From DAOSVX01 sp035379765 (GTDB lineage Bacteria > Bacillota_I > Bacilli_A > RF39 > UBA660): 22,614 bases of DNA. A program made the position numbers and the translations under genes. This document shows, one piece after another, positions 6,646 to 12,545 of the stretch (position 1 is its first letter; every line of letters starts with the position of its first letter). Under the pieces are notes generated by a model. It ran no database searches. It saw only the letters and a list, made by a program, of their open reading frames with translations, and was not told where the DNA came from. The stretch covers positions 1 through 22,614 of the forward strand of contig DAOSVX010000005.1 in assembly GCA_035379765.1 (NCBI GenBank). Reading direction: 5' to 3'.

Positions 6646-8280
6646 CTAAATTTCTTGAATAACAGCAATTATCATTGGCTTACATCCCGTTTCATCATAG
6701 AAATATTTGCCAAGATCTTCTCTTATTTCTTGTTTTACTTTGTTATAGTCTACATATTCAGGAGTTCTATTTCTTTTAATAACATCTAAAGATATTTCTT
6801 CTATTTTTTTAATCATTTCTCCAGAATCTTTAACATAAATAAATCCTCTAGTAGTTACTTCAGGACCAGCAACTATTTCTTTTCCTTTTTTATTTACAGT
6901 AGCACTTATTAAAACAATTCCGTTCTCACTAAGCATCTCTCTATCCTTTATAACTAGTTCTCCAACATCGTCATTGCTTTTACCATCTATTAACACATCA
7001 TTTACTTTTATGCTTTCGCCACTATCTTTTAATAACCCATCTACAAAAGTAACTACTTGCCCATTTTGTTTTAAAATAATATTATCTTCAGGCATTCCTA
7101 AAGACTTTGCTAAAGAAGCATTGCCAACCATATAACGATACTCACCTTTAACAGGCATGTAATATTTAGGGCTTATTAATTTAATCATTAACATTAAATC
7201 TTCGCTAGAAGCATGATGAAGAATATTTTTATCTTTAGGAATAGTTATTGATGAAGCACCTGCTACAGCAATGTCGTTTTCCAATTTAACAAAAGTTTTT
7301 TCATTGCTATCATATCTTGGTTCAGCGAAAACGACTGTATCACTAGATTTTAGTTTAATAAATTTATCATATCCCATTAATATTTTTTCTACACAAAAGT
7401 ATTGTCTTTCTAAATCATCACTGATTAACAAAATAGCATCTTCATCATCTACATTACTCAAATCACCAACAATTTTGTCATTATAATTTAAATAGCCTTC
7501 CTTTTTACTAAAAGCAACAACATTTTGTAATTTTTTGCCCATTAAAATAATCTTACGATGCATATTTTCAGCAGCTGCAAATATTTCGCTTATGGTATAT
7601 AAATGGTTAGGTAAAACGGTAAATATAACTCTTTTTTCATTATGATTTAATGTATCTTTAAAAAAGTCTGTTAATTTATGGCTTGGTGAGGTATGACCTA
7701 TTTTTTCACTAAAAACACTTTCGCTCATCAAACATAAAACGCCTTGTTTTCCAACATAAGCTATTTTGCCTAAATCCATATTATATGGCCCCATCATTGA
7801 AGGATCAATTATAAAATCTCCCGTATAACAAACAGCTCCATCTTTAGTATTAATAACATACATAACAGCATCAGGAATAGAATGACTAACACTTATGGGG
7901 AAAATACTAACATCACCAAATTTTATTTGTTTATGGGGAGTAATTAAAACAATGTTTTTTTCTGGTACTCCTTCACTTTCTAATACAAATTTAGTAAATT
8001 TAGTAGCATATACTTTTAAATCGGGTATAGCCTCCAATAGTTCATCTACTGCTCCCATATTTTCATTATGACCATGAGTAATAAATAAACCTTTTATTCT
8101 ATTTTTGTTTTTTATTAAATATTCAAAATCAGGAATTATATAATCTATCCCATATAAGTTTTCACTGGCATATTTTATCCCACAGTCAAAAACAAATAAA
8201 CTTTCGTCTACTTCTACTACATAGGCGTTTTTTCCACTCTCATCTAGTCCGCCCAAACTAAATATCTTTATTTTGCTCAT
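6646..8280 (-). CDS. rnjB: RNase J2-like beta-CASP protein with a degenerate Zn2 site
   Basis: A 544-residue protein collinear with ribonuclease J: metallo-beta-lactamase halves, beta-CASP insert and C-terminal domain (about 440-544, with GPEVTTRGFIYV) are all present. RNase J normally degrades and processes RNA, 5'-3' and endonucleolytically. Here the metal motif HxHxDH reads H69-G-H71-N-E73-N74, and the motif-C His of PVHGE is Lys378. Zn1-type ligands H69, H71, H133 (SHSIPD) and D155 (TGDF) remain. The SDSTNAE and TGSQGEP motifs are also lost. So an intact gene likely encodes a weak or inactive subunit, perhaps partnering an RNase J1 elsewhere. The ATG at 8280 was preferred over one 6 nt upstream because AAGAG then has normal spacing. 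Its position upstream of ftsK recalls rnjB-spoIIIE in Bacillus. Confidence 0.88.
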   Translation of the reverse strand: MSKIKIFSLGGLDESGKNAYVVEVDESLFVFDCGIKYASENLYGIDYIIPDFEYLIKNKNRIKGLFITHGHNENMGAVDELLEAIPDLKVYATKFTKFVLESEGVPEKNIVLITPHKQIKFGDVSIFPISVSHSIPDAVMYVINTKDGAVCYTGDFIIDPSMMGPYNMDLGKIAYVGKQGVLCLMSESVFSEKIGHTSPSHKLTDFFKDTLNHNEKRVIFTVLPNHLYTISEIFAAAENMHRKIILMGKKLQNVVAFSKKEGYLNYNDKIVGDLSNVDDEDAILLISDDLERQYFCVEKILMGYDKFIKLKSSDTVVFAEPRYDSNEKTFVKLENDIAVAGASSITIPKDKNILHHASSEDLMLMIKLISPKYYMPVKGEYRYMVGNASLAKSLGMPEDNIILKQNGQVVTFVDGLLKDSGESIKVNDVLIDGKSNDDVGELVIKDREMLSENGIVLISATVNKKGKEIVAGPEVTTRGFIYVKDSGEMIKKIEEISLDVIKRNRTPEYVDYNKVKQEIREDLGKYFYDETGCKPMIIAVIQEI

Positions 8281-8323
8281 AAACATCTCTTTTCTTAGTT
8301 AAAAAAGTTTTAAAACTGAAGTA

Positions 8324-8352
8324 ATTATAACAGAATAAATAAAAAAAAGCAA
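8324..8352 (-). promoter_or_regulatory. Promoter of the RNase J gene
   Basis: Minus strand: TTGCTT (8347-8352), a 17-nt spacer, then TATAAT (8324-8329) with a TGT extension. The -35 lies in the 3' arm and T-tract of the preceding terminator. Confidence 0.72.
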
Positions 8353-8363
8353 TTAATTGCTTT
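8341..8363 (-). terminator. Rho-independent terminator of the 118-residue XRE gene
   Basis: The perfect palindrome AAAGCAATTAATTGCTTT (8346-8363) overlaps the TAA stop of the XRE gene and is followed by T residues on the minus strand. Confidence 0.75.
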
Positions 8364-8718
8364 AACCTATCTTAATTTTTATTATTTCCATTCCTCTTTT
8401 TGGATCATTAAGTAATATATCATAAATCATTTTATTTTCTCTTAATAATTTAATAAGTTCTATTTCATTATTAGACATTGAAAAATAATTAAATTGCTCT
8501 TTGTCTTCCCTAACTGATAAATGATCTATACCCATTAAATATTCAGCTGTTACTCCAAATATCTCCATATATTTTTGAATAACATCATATTTTGGTCTTC
8601 TTTTTTCTTTTTCATAAGTACATATAGTAGACTTTTTAAGTCCCATAAGAGAAGCAAGTTCATCTTGGGTCATGTTTTTACTTAGTCTTAAACTTCTTAA
8701 ACGTTCTCCTCTTATCAT
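8362..8718 (-). CDS. XRE-family helix-turn-helix regulator (118 aa)
   Basis: An N-terminal Cro/CI-type helix-turn-helix fills residues 4-65: LRSLRLSKNMTQDELASLMG, then KKSTICTYEKEKRRPKYDVI, then a closing segment ending EYLMGID. The remaining 50 residues are charged, helical-looking and of unknown role, possibly dimerisation or ligand sensing. The ATG at 8718 has AGGAAG 6 nt upstream. It is divergent from a second, smaller XRE gene, and the shared 113-nt gap holds an inverted repeat that could be the operator. The target genes cannot be told from sequence; autoregulation is the usual habit of such proteins. Confidence 0.9.
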   Translation of the reverse strand: MIRGERLRSLRLSKNMTQDELASLMGLKKSTICTYEKEKRRPKYDVIQKYMEIFGVTAEYLMGIDHLSVREDKEQFNYFSMSNNEIELIKLLRENKMIYDILLNDPKRGMEIIKIKIG

Positions 8719-8740
8719 ATTGCACTTCCTAACAAGAAAA

Positions 8741-8746
8741 ATTATA
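8741..8746 (-). promoter_or_regulatory. Possible -10 of the 118-residue XRE gene
   Basis: TATAAT on the minus strand, 22 nt upstream of the start codon. No convincing -35 is seen at 16-18 nt, so the promoter may be weak or activator-dependent. Confidence 0.4.
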
Positions 8747-8774
8747 TAATTATTTAAATTAGCTATGTTTAATG

Positions 8775-8789
8775 TTTACTACTTGTAAA
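8775..8789. promoter_or_regulatory. Candidate operator inverted repeat between divergent XRE genes
   Basis: TTTAC-TACTT-GTAAA is a perfect 5-bp inverted repeat with a 5-nt centre. It lies just upstream of the plus-strand -35 and about 29 nt upstream of the minus-strand -10. The size fits an XRE dimer site. The assignment is inference. Confidence 0.4.
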
Positions 8790-8797
8790 TTATTTTA

Positions 8798-8825
8798 TTG
8801 CTTTTTTAAAACTAAGTACTATAAT
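8798..8825 (+). promoter_or_regulatory. Promoter of the small XRE gene, giving a leaderless mRNA
   Basis: TTGCTT (8798-8803), a 16-nt spacer and TATAAT (8820-8825). The ATG begins 6 nt after the -10, at the expected transcription start, and no Shine-Dalgarno is present. Confidence 0.65.
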
Positions 8826-8831
8826 TAAAGT

Positions 8832-9023
8832 ATGGAAAAATTAATTAAATTAAGAAAAAAATATCACTATTCTTATGATGAAATGGCTAAAAAATTGGGA
8901 ATTAGTAAACCTTATTATTGGCAAATAGAACATAAAAAAAGAAGACTATATTATAGTCTTGCTAAGAAAATTGCTAATATTTTTAAATTAAAACCCGATG
9001 ATATATTTTACGATGAATTTTAA
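8832..9023 (+). CDS. Small XRE-family helix-turn-helix protein (63 aa)
   Basis: The whole protein is one Cro/CI-type helix-turn-helix: LIKLRKKYHYSYDEMAKKLG, then ISKPYYWQIEHKKRRLYYSL, ending LKPDDIFYDEF. Such minimal proteins bind DNA as dimers and are common in phage-derived and mobile modules and in small regulatory circuits. The start cannot be moved downstream without cutting helix 1, and there is no ribosome site before it. The consensus -10 is so close that the transcript probably begins at or within a base or two of the ATG. It runs convergent to the 81-residue gene and shares a terminator with it. Partner and regulon are unknown. Confidence 0.85.
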   Translation: MEKLIKLRKKYHYSYDEMAKKLGISKPYYWQIEHKKRRLYYSLAKKIANIFKLKPDDIFYDEF

Positions 9024-9046
9024 AAGCAAAGATAATCTTTGCTTTT
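9022..9046. terminator. Bidirectional terminator between convergent genes
   Basis: AAAAGCAAAGA, loop TAA, TCTTTGCTTTT: an 11-bp stem. It overlaps the TAA stop codons of both the plus-strand XRE gene and the minus-strand 81-residue gene, so one short hairpin serves both. Confidence 0.85.
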
Positions 9047-9290
9047 ATTTACATTTTGGTATATCGGTTTTTAGACAATCTCCTGTAACCATTTCCATAA
9101 GCTTTGCTTTAATATCTTCTCTCGTTAACTCATCATCTGCATATTCTTGTAATTCTTCTGGAGTCAAACTATTAAGTAGTTCTTCCACTCTTTTTTCTTC
9201 TGGAGAAGGTTTTTGTCCTTCTTGTGGATAATCATCATCATGAAGTACAGCTTCTTCCTCTGCTGCATAGGTATCATATTTTTCTTTCAT
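9045..9290 (-). CDS. Small acidic protein of unknown function (81 aa)
   Basis: I do not recognise this protein. It is strongly acidic, without signal peptide or membrane segment: MKEKYDTYAAEEEAV, then DDDYPQEG, then a helical stretch with the motif LTPEELQEYADDELTREDI, and two Cys near the end (ESP. GDCLKTDIPKCK). The ATG at 9290 has AGGAGA at good spacing, and a full promoter lies upstream, so it is likely expressed as a single-gene unit. It neighbours the XRE pair (convergent) and the GDPD gene (upstream). It could be a cytosolic binding partner, but no function can be assigned. Confidence 0.7.
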   Translation of the reverse strand: MKEKYDTYAAEEEAVLHDDDYPQEGQKPSPEEKRVEELLNSLTPEELQEYADDELTREDIKAKLMEMVTGDCLKTDIPKCK

Positions 9291-9317
9291 TTTATCTCCT
9301 ACTTTCTTCTTAAACTA

Positions 9318-9346
9318 ATTATAAGTTATCAAAATAAAATTAGCAA
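9318..9346 (-). promoter_or_regulatory. Promoter of the 81-residue gene
   Basis: Minus strand: TTGCTA (9341-9346), a 17-nt spacer and TATAAT (9318-9323), just 8 nt past the end of the GDPD gene. No clear terminator separates the two. Confidence 0.65.
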
Positions 9347-9354
9347 GTTAATGT

Positions 9355-10167
9355 TTATTTTCTTTTTAGTTGCATTTCTTTTGGTGATACATGAGAATAA
9401 ATACCATCGACGCCTAATTTTTTAAACATTTCTATTTCTTCAGCAGTTCCTATAGTATGAATATTACATTCAATGCCCATTTTATGAAGCTTTTTTAAAA
9501 AGTCTTTATGATGAATTAATCTGTTTTTATATAATGTTACGCCAGTTATTCCTGGGCACTCTTTTAACTCTCTTAAAATTAGTCGTTCAATAAAAGGTTT
9601 TTTATATAAAGTATATATTGAATTTGAAAATTCAAACTCTTTAATGCTTCTTTTGGCCATATTTATATTATAAAATTGTGGGATAACTCTACTAAAATCA
9701 CTATCAGCTTTGATAAAAGCATCTTTAATAATTTGATACTGTTTTGCATAAATATCATATCTAGTACTTTTAGTATCAAGAACAAATTCTACATCAGGAT
9801 ACTTTTTACATAATAAAGCCATTGTTTCGGCTGTCATTGGTGTTAGTCCCCTAGTTTGATAATCAGCCATTATTCTTTCGCTAGACGGTAACAAAAAGTA
9901 AGAATTGGTTACCAAAGATATTTCCCCTAAAGCTGATAAAATGAGATCCATATTTATTTTTTCAAAATATTCTGCTGGATAAAAATTATAACCTGTAACA
10001 CTATGATAAGAAATTAATTGTTCATCTTTAGTAAAATATAAATCGACCTCAAATCTTCTAAACCCTTGTTTATAACTTTCGTAAAAAGCTTCTACTGAAT
10101 TAACATACGACATACCATTATATAGACCACAAGCATGAGCTATTAATAATTTTTGATAAGATTTCAT
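9355..10167 (-). CDS. GDPD-family glycerophosphodiester phosphodiesterase-like protein
   Basis: A 270-residue TIM-barrel protein of the PI-PLC/GDPD superfamily, in the variant branch that begins IAHA rather than AHRG. GDPDs hydrolyse glycerophosphodiesters to glycerol 3-phosphate and an alcohol using a metal. The visible active-site pattern fits: H11 (IAHACG), E40-x-D42 (FEVDLYF) and H55 (SYHS), with EFVLDTKS later in place of the usual E-x-K strand. The final barrel strands GIECNIHTIGTAEEIEMFKKLGVDGIYS are typical. There is no signal peptide, so it acts in the cytosol, perhaps on lipid head-group turnover. AAGGAG precedes the ATG by 8 nt. Substrate is unknown. Unlike several neighbours it keeps all expected catalytic residues. 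Confidence 0.88.
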   Translation of the reverse strand: MKSYQKLLIAHACGLYNGMSYVNSVEAFYESYKQGFRRFEVDLYFTKDEQLISYHSVTGYNFYPAEYFEKINMDLILSALGEISLVTNSYFLLPSSERIMADYQTRGLTPMTAETMALLCKKYPDVEFVLDTKSTRYDIYAKQYQIIKDAFIKADSDFSRVIPQFYNINMAKRSIKEFEFSNSIYTLYKKPFIERLILRELKECPGITGVTLYKNRLIHHKDFLKKLHKMGIECNIHTIGTAEEIEMFKKLGVDGIYSHVSPKEMQLKRK

Positions 10168-10186
10168 AAAATTTCTCCTTATATTT

Positions 10187-10216
10187 ATTATAATTTCTTA
10201 CCATATCACCTGTCAA
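10187..10216 (-). promoter_or_regulatory. Sigma-A promoter of the GDPD gene
   Basis: Minus strand: consensus TTGACA (10211-10216), an 18-nt spacer and consensus TATAAT (10187-10192). Confidence 0.8.
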
Positions 10217-10278
10217 ACAATTAAATTTGTTTTTTTATAAAAACTAATATAACATAATTATCACTTCTAGTTGATAAT

Positions 10279-11169
10279 CTATATAAAATTATATTCCTTA
10301 GCAAATATTCTTTCATCACTACAATATTTCATTATAAATTTGTTATCTTTTTTGCAAATAATTATACCTATTGTTTTGTCTTGGTTAATATTTTTTTTGT
10401 TTTTATCAATATAATTCATATATTTTTGCACCTGGCCAACATATTCTGCTTTTAACTCAGTAACTTTAAGCTCAACAACTACATAGCAATTAAAATCTAT
10501 GTTATATAATAATAAATCAATATAATTATATCTATCACCTATTTTTATTTTATATTCGCTTTTAATATAAGTAAAATTAATACCAAGTTCCAAAAGAAAA
10601 TTGTCTAGATCTTCCAGTATCAATTGTTTTAAAAGTTTTTCGGAAATCGCACTATAATTATAATTATTTTTAATCAATACTGGGTTTTTAATGAAATCTT
10701 CTATTTTATTGGCTTCTTTATTTATTAATTTTTGTTTAGCGACGTGATCCAATCTTTCATACTCTTGATTCTTTATTTTTTTTGCCAGCTCTCTAACCGA
10801 AAGATTATGTTCATATATAATAGCAATATAGTAACTAATTTTTGTTTCTTCAAAATTTAATAAACATCTTATGTGACTCCAACTTAATTTTGCACACGCT
10901 GTGTGCAATTTTGGATAAGTTGACATTTTATTATAAAACAATCGCATATTATATAAGTTTCTTATTCCATAATTTTTATTTAAATCGTTTTTAAGCTGGA
11001 TTGAATAATTCTTTATTATTTGCTCGCCATATTTATTCCCGGCTTCAACAAGCAATTTTCCTACGTTATAGTAAGTATTTAAATCACTTTTGTTTTTACT
11101 ATAATCTTTGACTTTTTTATAGATTTCATTATTAATTAATTCGTTTTTTATTTCATCATAATAATTCAT
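10279..11169 (-). CDS. YhcG/DUF1016-family PD-(D/E)XK nuclease-like protein
   Basis: A 296-residue protein with the two YhcG parts. A helical N-terminal domain (1-150) has the hallmark AKLSWSHI at 93-100. The C-terminal nuclease domain (170-290) shows E186, D218 (YIDLLLYN), E233-x-K235 (VVELK) and the downstream GQVQKYMNYID, matching the PD-(D/E)XK core, so activity is plausible. Family members occur in accessory and defence-rich regions, but their job is not settled. No Shine-Dalgarno is visible before the only suitable ATG (11169), and the ssb terminator hairpin lies between it and ssb, so expression may be low or depend on readthrough. An 8-bp GC-rich inverted repeat sits inside the gene. 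Confidence 0.9.
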   Translation of the reverse strand: MNYYDEIKNELINNEIYKKVKDYSKNKSDLNTYYNVGKLLVEAGNKYGEQIIKNYSIQLKNDLNKNYGIRNLYNMRLFYNKMSTYPKLHTACAKLSWSHIRCLLNFEETKISYYIAIIYEHNLSVRELAKKIKNQEYERLDHVAKQKLINKEANKIEDFIKNPVLIKNNYNYSAISEKLLKQLILEDLDNFLLELGINFTYIKSEYKIKIGDRYNYIDLLLYNIDFNCYVVVELKVTELKAEYVGQVQKYMNYIDKNKKNINQDKTIGIIICKKDNKFIMKYCSDERIFAKEYNFI

Positions 11170-11181
11170 ATTTACTTATTA

Positions 11182-11208
11182 AAGAAAAGCAAGGATTACG
11201 CCTCCTTG
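11182..11208 (-). terminator. Terminator or attenuating hairpin overlapping the ssb stop
   Basis: Minus strand: CAAGGA, loop GGCGTAA, TCCTTG, then CTTTTCTTT. The loop contains the TAA stop of ssb. The T-tract is broken by C, so readthrough into the nuclease gene is possible. Confidence 0.6.
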
Positions 11209-11528
11209 TTTTTGCTACTTAAAAAGGTTACTTTTTCAGCTACTACTTCAGTTGTGTAATGTTTTTTATCATTTTCATCTGTATAAGTACTAGTTTGAAT
11301 TCTGCCTTTTATACCAATAACATCTCCTTTTTTACAATACTCAGCCGTATTTTCAGCTATACCATTCCAAAGAATACATTTTATAAAATCTGTTTCATAT
11401 TCACCAGACACATTTTTATAAGCCCTTTGAACCGCTATACATATTGATGATACTTTTTTATCGTTTTCGGTATTATTCACCTCAACATTATCGGTTAATC
11501 TGCCAACTAAAACCACCTGATTTAACAT
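11196..11528 (-). CDS. ssb: Single-stranded DNA-binding protein, SsbB-like, without acidic tail
   Basis: A 110-residue OB-fold SSB: MLNQVVLVGRLT, then SSICIAVQRAYK, ETDFIKCILWNGIAENTAEYCKKGD and IGIKGRI. It would coat single-stranded DNA as a tetramer. The protein stops right after the OB fold with LSSKNKEA and lacks the linker and DDDLPF-type tip that recruits repair and replication proteins. Its length and lack of tail match Bacillus SsbB (about 113 residues), which is tied to DNA uptake, rather than the essential SsbA. The start has an ideal AAAGGAGG site and a strong promoter. A competence role is inference, though two prepilin-like genes lie in the window. Another SSB elsewhere in the genome is expected. 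Confidence 0.92.
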   Translation of the reverse strand: MLNQVVLVGRLTDNVEVNNTENDKKVSSICIAVQRAYKNVSGEYETDFIKCILWNGIAENTAEYCKKGDVIGIKGRIQTSTYTDENDKKHYTTEVVAEKVTFLSSKNKEA

Positions 11529-11549
11529 ATTTACCTCCTTTCAAAAAGA

Positions 11550-11578
11550 ACTTTAGCAAGAAGTAAAAAAGATGTCAA
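11550..11578 (-). promoter_or_regulatory. Promoter of ssb
   Basis: Minus strand: TTGACA (11573-11578), a 17-nt spacer and TAAAGT (11550-11555) with a TGC extended -10. Confidence 0.7.
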
Positions 11579-11605
11579 AAGACTAAATTTAATTTTTTAA
11601 TAAAT

Positions 11606-11639
11606 AAAAAATTACTAAAATTTATATATCTTAGTAATT
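11606..11639 (-). terminator. Terminator of the DUF308-like/zinc-ribbon operon
   Basis: Minus strand: AATTACTAA, a 12-nt loop, TTAGTAATT, then T residues. It lies about 50 nt downstream of the zinc-ribbon gene. Confidence 0.6.
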
Positions 11640-11690
11640 AATTTATTTTTGATTATTAAATATTATTAATAAAATTATTTTAGTTAAATT

Positions 11691-11945
11691 TTAAATTTCC
11701 CCAAAAGCTTTTAAAGATATAAATATTAATAGTATTATCACAACTATAACAACTATAACTGCTCCAACACTAATGCTTTTTTTCTTATAGTCTTGTTTTT
11801 CTACTTTTATTTCTTTTTCGGGATTCTGCGTACGAACTATATTGGTAACAATATTAGTTAATTCTGTATCCGCATTATTTGTTCCACAAACAGCGCATAT
11901 TACAGCTCCTTCAGGTAATTTAGTATGACATTTTTTACAAAACAT
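11691..11945 (-). CDS. Zinc-ribbon membrane protein (84 aa)
   Basis: The N-terminus is a zinc-ribbon with two CxxC knuckles: C3-x-x-C6 (MFCKKC) and C17-x-x-C20 (VICAVCGTNN). A polar linker follows, then one membrane helix at about 57-78 and a few residues outside. The ribbon would be cytosolic. The ATG at 11945 was chosen because AAGGAG lies 7 nt upstream and because the ribbon begins at once. A start 33 nt further up would overlap the preceding gene. The ribosome site overlaps the TGA stop of the upstream DUF308-like gene, so the two are an operon. Such small ribbon-TM proteins are common in Firmicutes without assigned roles. Confidence 0.82.
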   Translation of the reverse strand: MFCKKCHTKLPEGAVICAVCGTNNADTELTNIVTNIVRTQNPEKEIKVEKQDYKKKSISVGAVIVVIVVIILLIFISLKAFGEI

Positions 11946-11949
11946 ATTA

Positions 11950-12492
11950 TCACTCCTTGTTTTTATTTTTTTTAGCAAATGAATCTAATAAAGGATAAAT
12001 CACTTCTAAGATTCCCATTATTAAAAAGAAGAATCCTAACATTAATGTTTGAACTGCCGAGCTAAAATATAAATTTATACTAGTTAGTATTCCTACTAAA
12101 ATAAATATTCCTAAAGTAATTATTTCGGCATACCACATTTTATTTTTACGATCCATTAAGTAATCCACTTTAATTAGTTTTATAATTGCTAACATTGAAA
12201 CCCAAGAAATTAAGGTAATTGATAATACTAAAGGAGTATCTTTAAAATTAAATACTATTCCTGCTGTACCAGCTATTACTGAAACCATTGTTATAAGAAG
12301 GTTTTCATAGTCACCTTTTTCTTTAGTAACAAAATATTCTACTAATTTAATAGCAGCAACGACATACATGACTATATAAAATAAGGTATTAGCACTACTA
12401 AGTAAATCTTTAAAGGAAAGTAATATCACTCCTATTAAAAGAATTAATAAAGCACTAATTAAACTATATACTTGTTTACGTTTTAATTTCAT
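11950..12492 (-). CDS. Six-TM membrane protein, DUF308/HdeD-like
   Basis: A 180-residue integral membrane protein with six predicted helices at about 8-26, 36-55, 65-83, 87-107, 121-140 and 146-168, separated by short loops. A basic N-terminus (MKLKRK) and a Lys-rich C-terminus suggest both ends face the cytosol. The paired-helix layout, with internal similarity between the halves (GVILLSF and GILTSI regions), fits the HdeD/DUF308 family. That family is linked to acid or membrane stress in some bacteria, with no known biochemical activity. AGGTG lies 6 nt before the ATG and a near-consensus promoter drives it. Its stop overlaps the ribosome site of the zinc-ribbon gene. The family assignment is from topology and is tentative. 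Confidence 0.78.
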   Translation of the reverse strand: MKLKRKQVYSLISALLILLIGVILLSFKDLLSSANTLFYIVMYVVAAIKLVEYFVTKEKGDYENLLITMVSVIAGTAGIVFNFKDTPLVLSITLISWVSMLAIIKLIKVDYLMDRKNKMWYAEIITLGIFILVGILTSINLYFSSAVQTLMLGFFFLIMGILEVIYPLLDSFAKKNKNKE

Positions 12493-12515
12493 AAAAACAC
12501 CTCTAATCTAATTAA

Positions 12516-12544
12516 ATAATAATTTAAATATATTTAATTGTCAA
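12516..12544 (-). promoter_or_regulatory. Promoter of the DUF308-like/zinc-ribbon operon
   Basis: Minus strand: TTGACA (12539-12544), a 17-nt spacer and TATTAT (12516-12521). The -35 starts 1 nt after the HerA stop codon. Confidence 0.78.
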
Positions 12545-12545
12545 A

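Noticed and set aside
9213..9425. Plus-strand hydrophobic open frame
   Set aside because: It overlaps the start of the 81-residue gene, its promoter and the end of the GDPD gene on the other strand, and its hydrophobicity is typical of antisense AT-rich sequence. No ribosome site was seen.
10250..10280. Terminator after the YhcG gene (ATTATC with GATAAT)
   Set aside because: The stem is 6 AT-rich base pairs with a 10-nt loop and no T-tract directly after it; too weak to annotate.
11190..11206. AAGGAGG followed by TTG at good spacing near the ssb stop as a start for the nuclease
   Set aside because: The TTG is out of frame with the nuclease gene, and an in-frame TAA lies between it and the nuclease ATG. 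The AAGGAGG is simply the Lys-Glu-Ala codons at the end of ssb.
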